This document shows positions 10,857 through 20,956 of a stretch of 64,000 nt of DNA, piece after piece. Position 1 is the stretch's first letter, and every line of letters begins with the position of its first letter. This DNA comes from an uncultured Acidobacteriaceae bacterium (lineage in GTDB: Bacteria; Acidobacteriota; Terriglobia; Terriglobales; Acidobacteriaceae). The DNA lies in contig CAIMKZ010000005.1 in assembly GCA_903842065.1 (NCBI GenBank), positions 105,040 through 169,039 of the forward strand, in the 5' to 3' direction. Below the pieces are notes generated by a model, which saw only the letters and a list, made by a program, of their open reading frames with translations, searched no databases and was not told where the DNA came from. A program made the position numbers and the translations under genes.

Positions 10857-12107
10857 CTAGTGAATGCCCCCGCCGGTGCCGTTATGCACAATGGCTGCCA
10901 CAGCCGTCGGCTGAGCGTCTGATGCAAACGGTGCGCCCTGCGATACCAGCAGCGTTCCATCCATCTGGCTCAGCAGCCATCCTGAGACGTTGCTGCCCAG
11001 GTAATTCGCCGTGTAGAGAAAGTGTTGCGTCGAAGGATCGATGCCGATCGCCACGGGCTGCTGGCCGGTGGCGTATGTGCCCACACGGGTCAGTGTGCCG
11101 TTGCTGATCGAGTAAGCCGTCACATTCGAATCCAGTGAGTTGGCCACATAGGCAAACGGAAACGACTGATCGACTACGATGGCCGCTGGCTGGTTGCCGG
11201 CCGGGAACTTGTTGGTGCCGCCCAGGCCGCTGGTCATGGCCGCGAGCAAGCCGTTCGAACCCACGTTATAGCCCAGAACAACGCCGCCTCGGAAGTCGGT
11301 AACGTAAACGTGACTGCTCGACGAATCGCTGGCGATCGCCGAGGGCTGCGAGCCCGCGGCAAACGGAGATCCCGGAACGGCCGTCAATGCGCCGGTCGAG
11401 CCAACCGCGTATGCGTAGATGTATCCGGTAGCCGGCGAGACGGTGCTGTCATAGGCCGTCACATACAGGTAGCCGCCGGAGGCAAGTACGTTGATGGCCG
11501 TCGGCACAATCACGTCGCTCGAACCGCTCAGCGCGAGCGGCCAGTAAGCGCCGTTCACCGCGGAGTTGGCCAGTGGATTGCCCATCGTGATCGGAGCTGA
11601 AGAAGTGGCCGCGGTCAGCGGATAGACAGTCACCGAGCCCGAGCACGGGCTGAAGGTCGAGCAGGAGGGCAACGGCGCGTATTGATCGACTACAAACAGA
11701 TTGTTCTTGGTCACAGCCAGAGCCATCGGGTAGATGCCCGGCGTATTGACCGTGTAGTAGCCGTAGAGCTTGCCGTCCGTGCCGATCGTGAACTGAACCA
11801 GCGTGTTGTCGAATTGGTTGGCTACAAACAGGTTGTTGCTGTCCGTCGAGACGGCTTCAGCCACCGGGTTGCGACCGCCCGACGGGAAAGGCGACGAAGG
11901 TATCTGCCGCATCTTGCCCGACTCGGAGTTGATCTCGAAGACGTCGATGTTCCCGTACTGGCTGCTTCCCGCTCCCCTGCTGCTGGCCACAAACACAAAA
12001 TCGACCGTCAGCGTCTGGGTTAACTGCGAGCAGGCGGTTAGCAATGTCGCCGCAAGAAGGCTGGCGGCGGTGACCAGAACAAGCTGGCGCGGTTTGTTGA
12101 ACTTCAT
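10857..12107 (-). CDS. Beta-propeller (lactonase/YVTN-like) lipoprotein, paralogue 2
   Basis: 416 residues from the ATG at 12107 (MKFNKPRQ). I prefer this to the ATG two codons earlier because both paralogues start at MKF with a purine-rich site 5-6 bases upstream, here GAAAG. Lipobox LTAC at about residues 23-26. Propeller blades such as SHVYVTDFRGGVVLGYNV, FAYVANSLDSNVTAYSI and FLYTANYLGSNVSGWLL are visible. The N-terminus and last blades align with paralogue 1; the middle has diverged. Same strand as its paralogues, separated by gaps of 113 and about 190 bases. Confidence 0.85.
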   Translation of the reverse strand: MKFNKPRQLVLVTAASLLAATLLTACSQLTQTLTVDFVFVASSRGAGSSQYGNIDVFEINSESGKMRQIPSSPFPSGGRNPVAEAVSTDSNNLFVANQFDNTLVQFTIGTDGKLYGYYTVNTPGIYPMALAVTKNNLFVVDQYAPLPSCSTFSPCSGSVTVYPLTAATSSAPITMGNPLANSAVNGAYWPLALSGSSDVIVPTAINVLASGGYLYVTAYDSTVSPATGYIYAYAVGSTGALTAVPGSPFAAGSQPSAIASDSSSSHVYVTDFRGGVVLGYNVGSNGLLAAMTSGLGGTNKFPAGNQPAAIVVDQSFPFAYVANSLDSNVTAYSISNGTLTRVGTYATGQQPVAIGIDPSTQHFLYTANYLGSNVSGWLLSQMDGTLLVSQGAPFASDAQPTAVAAIVHNGTGGGIH

Positions 12108-12191
12108 GCGCATCTTTCGTCAAAGGGCTGGAAACCAGCCTGGTTTGAGCATCCCACCGCAAAGGCCGTCGCCGGCCACCGGCTCTGTGTG

Positions 12192-12265
12192 GCCCGCTCG
12201 CGGTATTCCGTGAGCGGGCAGTATGACTTATCCCATTTCCCCGGCCGCGCTATCGCCGCGGCCGG
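12192..12265. terminator. Two consecutive strong hairpins between lipoprotein genes
   Basis: Hairpin one: GCCCGCTCGCGG (12192-12203) with CCGTGAGCGGGC (12208-12219), TATT loop, one G-U pair. Hairpin two: CCGGCCGCG (12241-12249) with CGCGGCCGG (12257-12265). They follow the stop codon of lipoprotein paralogue 3 in its direction of transcription. No T-tract, so either termination is inefficient or they protect the 3' end. Confidence 0.5.
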
Positions 12266-12302
12266 GCGGGTGAGCCGCCGTTCGTCCGGCCTCTCACGGC
12301 AA

Positions 12303-13652
12303 TTAGTTTGTGCGGCCGTCGATAAAGCACCAGCTCGCCGGTCCGGGCAGTGAATAGGTGCTGGAGACGCGCATTGCGTTCAGCACGCCCGAGTTCGGGT
12401 CCAGTACGCGACCCGTTATCGTGGAGTCGTACTGGTTGGCTGTAAAGATGTACTGGCTCGACGGATCTTCCACGATGCACTGCGGCCCGGAGCCAGAGCC
12501 GAACGGCTCGCCCGGAATAAACGTCAGCTGGTACGACGGTGACGAATTGATCAGGTAGGCCGCGATTCCGCTGTTCGGGTTGTTGCCCGTCGTGTTGTTG
12601 CCCTGGTTGGCCACATACAGGAACTTGCCCTTCGACTCAACCATGAGCTGAATCGGATTCGACAGCGTCGGGTCGTCGGGAACAATGCCGCCGGTCTGCG
12701 CCTGAAGTGAGCCGCTACTGCCGATCGTGAAAGGCAGAATCTGGCTGGCGGCCGTCTTCGAAGTCCCGCTCGATGTGTACGTAATCGGCTCGTTGTCCAG
12801 CACGTAAACGATGCCCGAAGCCATCACGATCGCATTTCCCTGCGTGATGCCAAGAGACTGCGGTGTGCTGATGCTGAGCGTGAGCTGGCCGGTCGACCCG
12901 TTAACACCGTACGGAAATACCTGGCTTCCGCCCGTGTACGGGAACGACGTCTGTGCCGAGGCGCTCGTCAGAGTCAATATATTGCTCGGCGTCAGCAGAA
13001 AGTCCACAGGATTGGCCGGAACCGGGAAGTAGGTCAGCGGCACGCCACCGATGTTCACCTGCTGGTTCTGGATCAGAGAAAGCCGGCCCGTGGTGCCGTT
13101 GATCGAAAAGGCCGTCACGTCGCCGCACGCGGTCACGCTGCTGCCCAGCGCTGCCTGACAGGCCGCGCTCGATGGGGAATCGTGATCCAGCACGTAAAGG
13201 AAGCCGCCGGAACTGTCCACCGCGATTCGGAAGGGATTGATGCCCTGCGTGTAATAGGTCTGCTGCGGCGTCAAAATGCCGTTGCCGCCTACCGCGAACA
13301 GCGTGATGTTCGGGTTCTGGCAAGGAGCCGCCGTCGTGCAGTTGCCGGTTCCCGCCGCGTTCGCGCCGCGATTCAGCACGTACACAAAGCGGCTGGCCTG
13401 CGTCAGCACTGCCCGGACCGGGTTGGCGCCACCGCTCGAGATCGGAAGGCCGTTGATCTTGGTCAGGCCGCCCGCGTTGTGCTCGATCTTGTAGCCCGTA
13501 ATCTGGCCCTCTCCGTTAGGCTGAGCCGTTACCGTCGTCGTCACATATAAAAAGCCGACCGAGTAAGTCCGAATGCAAGACGAAACACCATAGACAACGC
13601 CCACAGAAAGGACGCCCATCAGTAAGGCCTTGCCGAATTTCGTGAACTTCAT
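12303..13652 (-). CDS. Beta-propeller (lactonase/YVTN-like) lipoprotein, paralogue 3
   Basis: 449 residues, the longest and most divergent of the three. Signal peptide with lipobox VSSC (Cys26). Blade motifs: RFVYVLNRGANAAGTGN, GGFLYVLDHDSPSS, KFLYVANQGNNTTG, QYIFTANQYDSTITG. The extra Cys residues (NCTTAAPCQ, SAACQAA, VTACGDV) may form disulphides outside the cytoplasm. The ATG follows AAGGA at 5 bases. It is the most upstream of the tandem triplet. Function unknown. Confidence 0.83.
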   Translation of the reverse strand: MKFTKFGKALLMGVLSVGVVYGVSSCIRTYSVGFLYVTTTVTAQPNGEGQITGYKIEHNAGGLTKINGLPISSGGANPVRAVLTQASRFVYVLNRGANAAGTGNCTTAAPCQNPNITLFAVGGNGILTPQQTYYTQGINPFRIAVDSSGGFLYVLDHDSPSSAACQAALGSSVTACGDVTAFSINGTTGRLSLIQNQQVNIGGVPLTYFPVPANPVDFLLTPSNILTLTSASAQTSFPYTGGSQVFPYGVNGSTGQLTLSISTPQSLGITQGNAIVMASGIVYVLDNEPITYTSSGTSKTAASQILPFTIGSSGSLQAQTGGIVPDDPTLSNPIQLMVESKGKFLYVANQGNNTTGNNPNSGIAAYLINSSPSYQLTFIPGEPFGSGSGPQCIVEDPSSQYIFTANQYDSTITGRVLDPNSGVLNAMRVSSTYSLPGPASWCFIDGRTN

Positions 13653-13907
13653 GCGATTCCTTCACCCTGGGCCGGCTTATGCCGCCAGGTCAGATCGTTC
13701 CCGAGCAGGTGCTGGGTTGGGACGGGTCCCTGATGCATTGTAAAAGCCCGGGCCACGTTATGCCTAGCGGAAGAACAGAGACCGAGAGAGAAAGGGACCA
13801 GGGGACCGGGAAATCAAGAGGAAAAACGGAGCGAATGCTGCCATCCTTCGTTTCCGCTCCCTTAGTCCCTTAGCCCCTTGGTCCCTTAGCCCCTCAGTCC
13901 CTGTTGT
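13653..13907. repeat. Short-period repeat in the gap upstream of lipoprotein 3
   Basis: The end of this 255-base gap carries repeats of a CCCTTAG(T/C)CC-like unit (about 13858-13903), with the complementary GGGACCAGGGGACC at about 13796-13810. The arms could pair into a long imperfect stem. No gene is supported. Confidence 0.4.
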
Positions 13908-16004
13908 TTACCAGACCCGGCAGGTGCTAACCGGGTACATCGGCTGTCCCTTCTTGCAGTTAAAGGCTTTGCCGAACTCGTCAAAGTTCTGCACTGAGCC
14001 GTTGGCTCGCCACCTGCCCGGCGAATGCGGATCGGTCAGAGCCGCCTGCCGCGCATACGCATCCTTCGCGTTCTGGCACCACACCTGGGCAAAGCCGATG
14101 AAGAAGCGCTGCGACTCGGTGTAGCCGTCGATCTTGTCGTTAATCGTTTTGCCTTCGTCTTTGAGCGCCTCGAGCAGAGCCGCATAGGCAATGCGCAGAC
14201 CGCCGTTGTCGGCCGTGTTCTCGCCCAGCGTCAGATGCCCGTTCAGGTGAACCGCCTGCGCGTTGCCAGCCGCCGGCGCAGCCTCAAACTTCTCATATTC
14301 GTCGGCGACGCACTCGGTCCGGTCGTGGAAGGCCTTCAGATCCGCTTCCGTCTGCCACTGACGCAGGTTGCCCTTGCCGTCGAACTGCGAGCCCTCGTCG
14401 TCGAACCCGTGCGTCATCTCGTGCCCGATCACCACGCCGATGCCGCCAAAGTTCACCGCCGGATCGATCCGGAAATCAAAGAAAGGCGGCTGCAAAATGC
14501 CCGCCGGGAAGTTGATGTCGTTCATGCTCGGGTTGTAATACGCATTCACCGTCGGAGGAGTCATACCCCACTCCTTCTCGTCCACCGGCTTGCCCAGCTT
14601 TGAGAAGTCGTCGTTACGCGCCCAGATGGCCGCGTGGGCGCTGTTGGCGGCATATTGCGCGCGATTGACCTTGATGCTCGAGTAGTCCTTCCACTTCTCC
14701 GGATACCCGATCTTGTTGCGGAACAGCGCGAGCTTTTCTTCGGCGGCCTTCTTGGTCGCGTCAGTCATCCAGTCCAGCCCCTTGATGTCCTCGGCCAGAG
14801 CCTTGTCCAGCCCCGCCACCAGCTTGTCCATGCTCGCCTTGGCCGCGGGCGGGAAGTTCTCCTTCACCCAGTCCTGGCCAACTGCTTCGCCCAGTGCCCG
14901 GTCGGCGGCTATCGTGCACTGCCGCCACCGGGGTGCAGGCTCGGCCTGGCCCGAAAGCGTGTGCGCGAAGAACGCGAAGTTCTCGTCGAAGAACGGCTTG
15001 GCCATGCGGCTCGCCATCGAGTGAAGCGACTGCCAACGCAAGTAGCTCTTCCACGCTTCGATCGGCTCGCTCTTCAGCAGATCGTTCATCGACTTGAAGT
15101 ACTCGGGCGTCGCCACGTTCAGCGTCTCGAACGTGCCGATCGGAAGAGCCTTGATGTAGGTCTGCCAGGCAAAGTCCGGCGTCGTCTTCTGGAGATCGGC
15201 GACCGAATAAATGTGATACGTCTTCTGCGGATCGCGCAGCTCCGTGCGGCTCAGGAAGCTCTTGGCCATCGCCGTCTCGATCTTCATTACCGCATCGGCT
15301 TCTTTGGCTGCCTGCTCGGCCGTGTCGCCGGCCAGAACAAACATCTTCTTCATGTGCTCCACGTACTGCTTGCGGATCTCTGAGAAGCGCGCGTTGTCCA
15401 CCAGATAGTAGTCGCGGTCGGGCAGCGACGTGCCGCCCTGATACACCTCGATGATCTGCTTGGTCGAGTCCTTGGCGTCGATACCCACGCCGAACGAGAA
15501 GAAGCCGTCCGAGCCGCCCATATTCTCAAGCTTGCCCATCAACGCCGGCAGGCTCTTGATGTCCTTCAGACCGGCGATCAGCTTCCACGCCGGCTCAACC
15601 GGCTGCGCGCCCAGCTTGTCGATCGTCGCCGTGTCCATGCACGAGGCGTAAAAGTCCCCGTACTGCTTCTGGAGCGCGCTCTTCGGGCTGGTCGCCGCGG
15701 CGTCCAGATCCTTCCACAGCAGATACTGATTGCGCTGCGCCAGAACCGAGAAAGAGCGCACCCAGCGGGTCTGATCGCTGGGGATCGCATTGTTCTTCAG
15801 CCAGTTTCCGCACGAGTACTGGTAAAAGTCTTCGCACGGATCGACCGTCTTGTCGATCGCGTTGGCGTCGAACGACATTACGTCCGGCGGAGGAGCCGGT
15901 TTGCTGGCGTCGGGCTGCGCCTTGGCTGCGGGCTGCGCACTCTGCGCAACGGCCGCCATAGGGGCCAGAATCAATGCCAGACATGCAATTGGGAGCAAAC
16001 GCAT
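13908..16004 (-). CDS. M13 family zinc metallopeptidase (neprilysin/PepO-like), secreted
   Basis: 698 residues, typical for M13. Signal peptide (residues 1-20, ending AAVAQ) and a low-complexity Ala/Pro linker, then the M13 N-terminal domain (SFDANAIDKTVDPCEDFYQY). The catalytic HExxH is HEMTH near residue 528 (VVIGHEMTHGFDDEGSQFDG). The third zinc ligand is in GENTADNGG near residue 596. The conserved C-terminal CxxW is present (CRVW). It probably degrades peptides in the periplasm or outside the cell. Single gene; repeats lie upstream. Confidence 0.95.
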   Translation of the reverse strand: MRLLPIACLALILAPMAAVAQSAQPAAKAQPDASKPAPPPDVMSFDANAIDKTVDPCEDFYQYSCGNWLKNNAIPSDQTRWVRSFSVLAQRNQYLLWKDLDAAATSPKSALQKQYGDFYASCMDTATIDKLGAQPVEPAWKLIAGLKDIKSLPALMGKLENMGGSDGFFSFGVGIDAKDSTKQIIEVYQGGTSLPDRDYYLVDNARFSEIRKQYVEHMKKMFVLAGDTAEQAAKEADAVMKIETAMAKSFLSRTELRDPQKTYHIYSVADLQKTTPDFAWQTYIKALPIGTFETLNVATPEYFKSMNDLLKSEPIEAWKSYLRWQSLHSMASRMAKPFFDENFAFFAHTLSGQAEPAPRWRQCTIAADRALGEAVGQDWVKENFPPAAKASMDKLVAGLDKALAEDIKGLDWMTDATKKAAEEKLALFRNKIGYPEKWKDYSSIKVNRAQYAANSAHAAIWARNDDFSKLGKPVDEKEWGMTPPTVNAYYNPSMNDINFPAGILQPPFFDFRIDPAVNFGGIGVVIGHEMTHGFDDEGSQFDGKGNLRQWQTEADLKAFHDRTECVADEYEKFEAAPAAGNAQAVHLNGHLTLGENTADNGGLRIAYAALLEALKDEGKTINDKIDGYTESQRFFIGFAQVWCQNAKDAYARQAALTDPHSPGRWRANGSVQNFDEFGKAFNCKKGQPMYPVSTCRVW

Positions 16005-16238
16005 AGGATGTCCATCCTTTTGAAACCACTTGGGTTAGTTGGGAGCAATGCGGCCGGACGGTCTCCATTCTTCCTTGAGCCTTGCCGCGCCTGCGGCTCT
16101 CGCAACTCAAGAAGCCTATCACACTGCGGCGAGAGGGCACCCGACCGCGGACACACCCCTCCCCACATCATTTACATAGGTACGCAAACGCCCAGTGAAT
16201 TGGTTCCCCTTTCCTCAAAACCAACCACATCTCTCTCG

Positions 16239-16286
16239 GTGCCCCACCCTCGCGGGGTTCTTGTTTTTCCCGCTAGGATGGGGTCC
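16239..16286 (+). repeat. Family A hairpin, CCCCACCCTCGCGGG variant
   Basis: Head GGTGCCCC. CCCCACCCT pairs with AGGATGGGG (one mismatch), and inner CGCGGG pairs with CCCGCT around a TTCTTGTTTTT loop. The copy at 28429-28476 has CGCGGC/GCCGCT, so both arms changed together. Confidence 0.75.
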
Positions 16287-16303
16287 ACTTCTCTCAACCT
16301 GCC

Positions 16304-16336
16304 GGGTGCCCCGGGGCTGGATTTTCAGACCCGGAA
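16304..16336 (+). repeat. Family A hairpin, GATTTT-loop variant, degenerate
   Basis: GGGTGCCCCGGGGCTG-GATTTT-CAGACCCGGAAC: the usual loop with one stem mismatch. Confidence 0.65.
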
Positions 16337-16512
16337 CAGACCTACCAACGCCGCCGCTGCGGCAGGGGCGGCACGACCCCGAAAATATCTCCCGCTACGC
16401 TTGCCGGTTATTTCCCCGAAAAGCGCATCATCGAATCAGACTAGGCCGATTCCCGATCCCGCCGCGAAGCAACGGCGAGCAAAAACGCCGCAAAGTATTG
16501 ATGCAGGCTCAT

Positions 16513-16566
16513 TTGTAAACAAAATATTTGTTTTCATGGGTTTACAACGATACCCATCGGTAAGCC
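16513..16566. repeat. Nested AT-rich palindrome plus family D hairpin copy 1
   Basis: AAACAAA-ATA-TTTGTTT is enclosed in TTGTAAAC (16513-16520) and GTTTACAA (16540-16547). Overlapping it, GGGTTTAC (16538-16545) pairs with GGTAAGCC (16559-16566) around a CGATACCCATC-type loop that is shared with the copy at 16767-16796. It could be an operator or a repeat remnant. Confidence 0.4.
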
Positions 16567-16766
16567 TTTTCTTTACTCTCACTTGCGCCCGAATTGGGGG
16601 CGGGTATAGGCAGGGAACTGGGAGGTGCAGACCGCGCACAGATCAAATAATTGTCAGGCCCTGTCCCGTTCCACGTCTCACGTACCACGTACCACGAATC
16701 ACGAATCACGAACGGCACATAAGTTCTTTGTTTCTGCGGATGTACAGGCATGTTCTTTCTTTCTGC

Positions 16767-16796
16767 GGAGTTGCAGCGATCCCCCTCCGCAACTCC
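16767..16796. repeat. Family D hairpin copy 2
   Basis: GGAGTTGC (16767-16774) pairs perfectly with GCAACTCC (16789-16796). The loop AGCGATCCCCCTCC matches the loop of copy 1, while the arms differ but still pair. Confidence 0.45.
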
Positions 16797-16947
16797 TTGA
16801 TTTAGGCTGACTTGTAAAAACTCCACAGGGGGCCGGTGCATGGGCATACACATCAAATCGTTCTCCGGGCACGCCAGTTGGCCAACTCCGATGCGCAGCC
16901 TGCACTCCGCCTTTACAGCCCGCCTTCCCCCCTGACACACTTAAATC

Positions 16948-18498
<1,551 letters not shown>

Positions 18499-18518
18499 AT
18501 AAATAACCAACAAACACG

Positions 18519-18577
18519 CTGTCATCCTGAGCGAAGATGGGCGCGTTATTCGCGCCCATCGAAGTCGAAGGATCTGC
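18519..18577. repeat. Family B element (GTCATCCTGAGCG ... GTCGAAGGATCTGC)
   Basis: GTCATCCTGAGCGAA, then hairpin GATGGGCGCG (18536-18545)/CGCGCCCATC (18551-18560), then GAAGTCGAAGGATCTGC. ATCCT and AGGAT at the two ends can also pair. It lies 20 bases after the guaA stop and may double as its terminator. Confidence 0.75.
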
Positions 18578-18670
18578 GGTTGGTCTTCAGCGCTGTGCCC
18601 AATTCATCCACAGTTTCATCGTGGATGAGTGGGCGCGTGGCCCGATCTCAATGATTTACTAACCAAAATG

Positions 18671-18706
18671 AGGGTGCCCCAGGTCTCGATTTTGAGACCT
18701 GGGACA
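18671..18706 (+). repeat. Family A hairpin (AGGTCTC stem)
   Basis: Perfect stem CCCAGGTCTC (18678-18687)/GAGACCTGGG (18694-18703) with GATTTT loop, identical to 7078-7103. It lies about 110 bases upstream of the amidohydrolase start, so the open frame running through it from 18629 is not the true N-terminus. Confidence 0.85.
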
Positions 18707-18817
18707 GATCGCCCCTCAACCAGCCCGCTTTCAATCAGCCTCGAACGCTCTGTGCTGCATCCAAGCCAAACGGCAAACCATATCGACAACCGCGGCGATC
18801 TGGAGCATAGTGTTTCC

Positions 18818-20116
18818 ATGAATCCCGCTTCCCTGCCAGTTCGCCGAATCCACGCGATCCTGCTTGTCTGCGCCTGTCTCTTGCTGTATCCCTGCGTTCG
18901 CGCGCAAACCAAGCCGCCTATCGTCCTCCACGCCGCGCGAGTGCTCGAAGTCGGTACCGGCAACATCCTCTCACCCGGCGAAATCCTCGTCGAAGGCAAC
19001 CGCATCAAGGCCGTCGGCAAAACCGTCGAGCATCCGCAGGGTGCGCAGCTCGTCGATCTCGGCGACGTCACTTTAATGCCCGGCCTGATCGACGCCCACA
19101 TCCATCTCTTTCTGCATCCCGGCGCGGAAGATCTGCAGACGGTCGTCGAATCAACTCCCTGGCGAACGATTCTTGCCGTTGAGGCGGCGAAGGCCGATCT
19201 CATGGCCGGCTTCACCGCCGAGCGCGACATGGGCACGGAAGGCGCCGGCTCGGCTGACACTGCTGTTCGCAATGCAATCAACGCAGGCCTCATCCCCGGG
19301 CCGCGTCTGCGCGTCAGCGGCAACGCCATCGACATCCTCGGCGGCCACGAGGACGCCAACCGCTACAACCCCGCCCAGCACGTGCTCTCAAACGCCGACT
19401 ACGCCAACACCGCCGACGAGATCGTCGCCGTCATGCGCCAGCAGCACAAAGAGGGCTCCGACTTCGCCAAGATCTACCAAACCGGTCACGACGAGATCGT
19501 CGATGGCGCTCTGCACACGCCGTTCCAGTACACAGAAGAGCAGCTTGCGGCAGCCGTGGCCGAGGCCCGCCGCCTGGGCGTAACGGTCGCCGTTCATGCC
19601 ATGGGCGAGCCCGGCGCGCTCTACGCAGCTCAGGCCGGAGTCGCCTCCATCGAGCACGCAACCCAACTCAGCGACGAAACCATGCGCCTGATGAAGGAGA
19701 AGCACATCCCCGCCGTGCCCACCTTCGCCATCATGGATTATTTCGCCGCCCACCGCGACTCCCAGGACCAGGCCGCGCGCGAGGCCGAACTGATCGATCT
19801 GAAAGTTGCCGGATTCAAAAAACAGATCGCCGCAGGAATCCCCTTCGCCGTCGGCTCAGACGTCGGCCCATTCCCCCACGGCACCCAGGCCGTCGAGATG
19901 GTGCTGATGGCAAAGTATGGAATGAAGCCGCTGGCAGTGCTGCAGGCCGACATGATCGAAGGCGCGCGCCTGCTCGGCTGGGAAGACCGGATCGGCCAGC
20001 TCAAGCCCGGCTTCTACGCCGATATAGTCGCCGTGCCCGGCAATCCGCTCAACGATATTTCGGCAGTAACCCGCGTAAGCTTCGTGATGAAAAACGGCGA
20101 AATTGTGCGCCGGTAA
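18818..20116 (+). CDS. Secreted metal-dependent amidohydrolase (imidazolonepropionase/prolidase-like)
   Basis: 432 residues from the ATG at 18818, chosen because a signal peptide follows at once (MNPASLPVRRIHAILLVC, cleavage near CVRAQ). The amidohydrolase-1 set is complete: HxH in DAHIHLF, Lys in DFAKIYQTG, His in VAVHAMG and IEHAT, Asp in VGSDVGPF. Members of this group hydrolyse Xaa-Pro or Xaa-Arg dipeptides or cyclic amides. The export signal suggests a periplasmic peptidase role. Substrate not readable. Convergent with cheR, only 12 bases apart. Confidence 0.88.
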   Translation: MNPASLPVRRIHAILLVCACLLLYPCVRAQTKPPIVLHAARVLEVGTGNILSPGEILVEGNRIKAVGKTVEHPQGAQLVDLGDVTLMPGLIDAHIHLFLHPGAEDLQTVVESTPWRTILAVEAAKADLMAGFTAERDMGTEGAGSADTAVRNAINAGLIPGPRLRVSGNAIDILGGHEDANRYNPAQHVLSNADYANTADEIVAVMRQQHKEGSDFAKIYQTGHDEIVDGALHTPFQYTEEQLAAAVAEARRLGVTVAVHAMGEPGALYAAQAGVASIEHATQLSDETMRLMKEKHIPAVPTFAIMDYFAAHRDSQDQAAREAELIDLKVAGFKKQIAAGIPFAVGSDVGPFPHGTQAVEMVLMAKYGMKPLAVLQADMIEGARLLGWEDRIGQLKPGFYADIVAVPGNPLNDISAVTRVSFVMKNGEIVRR

Positions 20117-20128
20117 ACTGAAGCACCC

Positions 20129-20941
20129 TCACACCGGCCGATACCACACGCAGTTCGGGCGCGGCACCGTCTGCCAGTGCGAATCCAGCCGCGGCTGCTC
20201 GCTCACGCCCAGGATCAGCGCCCCGTCCGGCCGCAACGAGCTGTGCATATTCTTGAGAACCTGCTGCCGCTGCTCCTCAGGAAAGTAAATCATTACGTTA
20301 CGCAGGAAGATGAAGTCGAACCGCCATCCCGGCGTAGCGCCCCCGAGCAGGTTCCGCTGCTGAAACTGACACATGGCGCGGATCTCGGTCTTGATCTCCC
20401 ACTCGTCCTCGTGACGGACGAGATATTTGATCATCAGCCGCGCCGGCAGGCCGCGATTGACCTCGATGCGCTGATAGAGCCCGGCCCGCGCGCGCTCCAC
20501 CATCTCCCGCGAGATATCGGTTCCAAATATCTCGATCTTCCAATTCGCCAGTGCCGGAAAGTGCTCCCGGATCAGCATGGCGACCGAGTACGCCTCCTGC
20601 CCGCTCGAGCTCGCCGCCGACCAGATGCGCAACCGGCGCTCCGCCTGGCGGTTGGCGATGACCTGCGGAATCAGCTCGGTGCGCAGCAGCTCGAAGGTCT
20701 GCGTATCGCGAAAGAAGCTGGTCTCGTTGATCATCATGGCTTCGACCACCGAGCGTTGCAACTCGCCGCGGTCGTCGGCCCTCAGCGCGGAGACTAGCTG
20801 GCCGAGAGAGCGCATCCCTTTTTCGCGAATCACGTTCTGCAGCCGCGACTCGAAAAGATAGTCGCGCGAGGCATCGACCAGATTGCCGGAATGATTCATG
20901 ACAACCTGACGCAGATATCCGAAATCTACTTCGGGGCCCAT
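20129..20941 (-). CDS. cheR: CheR-type chemoreceptor glutamate methyltransferase
   Basis: 270 residues: N-terminal all-alpha CheR domain and a SAM-binding Rossmann domain (LRIWSAASSSGQEAYSVAML, IEIFGTDIS, FDFIFLRNVMIYF). It transfers methyl groups from SAM to receptor glutamates. Last gene of the minus-strand cheA-cheY-cheB-cheR operon, 15 bases after cheB. No methyl-accepting receptor gene lies in the window. Confidence 0.95.
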   Translation of the reverse strand: MGPEVDFGYLRQVVMNHSGNLVDASRDYLFESRLQNVIREKGMRSLGQLVSALRADDRGELQRSVVEAMMINETSFFRDTQTFELLRTELIPQVIANRQAERRLRIWSAASSSGQEAYSVAMLIREHFPALANWKIEIFGTDISREMVERARAGLYQRIEVNRGLPARLMIKYLVRHEDEWEIKTEIRAMCQFQQRNLLGGATPGWRFDFIFLRNVMIYFPEEQRQQVLKNMHSSLRPDGALILGVSEQPRLDSHWQTVPRPNCVWYRPV

Positions 20942-20956
20942 AGATTTGCTCTTGTC

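Larger units (their letters stand above)
16005..16947. other. Repeat-filled 943-base leader between the M13 peptidase and guaA
   Basis: No coding sequence is convincing. It holds two family A hairpins, two hairpins of another kind (family D), a nested AT-rich palindrome, and a CACGAATCACGAA-type simple repeat (about 16672-16715). The open frames crossing it run through these repeats and show no protein motif. The guaA promoter must lie in its right part. Confidence 0.6.

Noticed and set aside
16008..16805. Open frame of 265 codons in the guaA leader
   Set aside because: Runs through two family A hairpins and simple repeats; no motif and no Shine-Dalgarno sequence.
16600..16947. Purine riboswitch upstream of guaA
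   Set aside because: I could not find the conserved junction sequences of a guanine riboswitch; only hairpin repeats are present.
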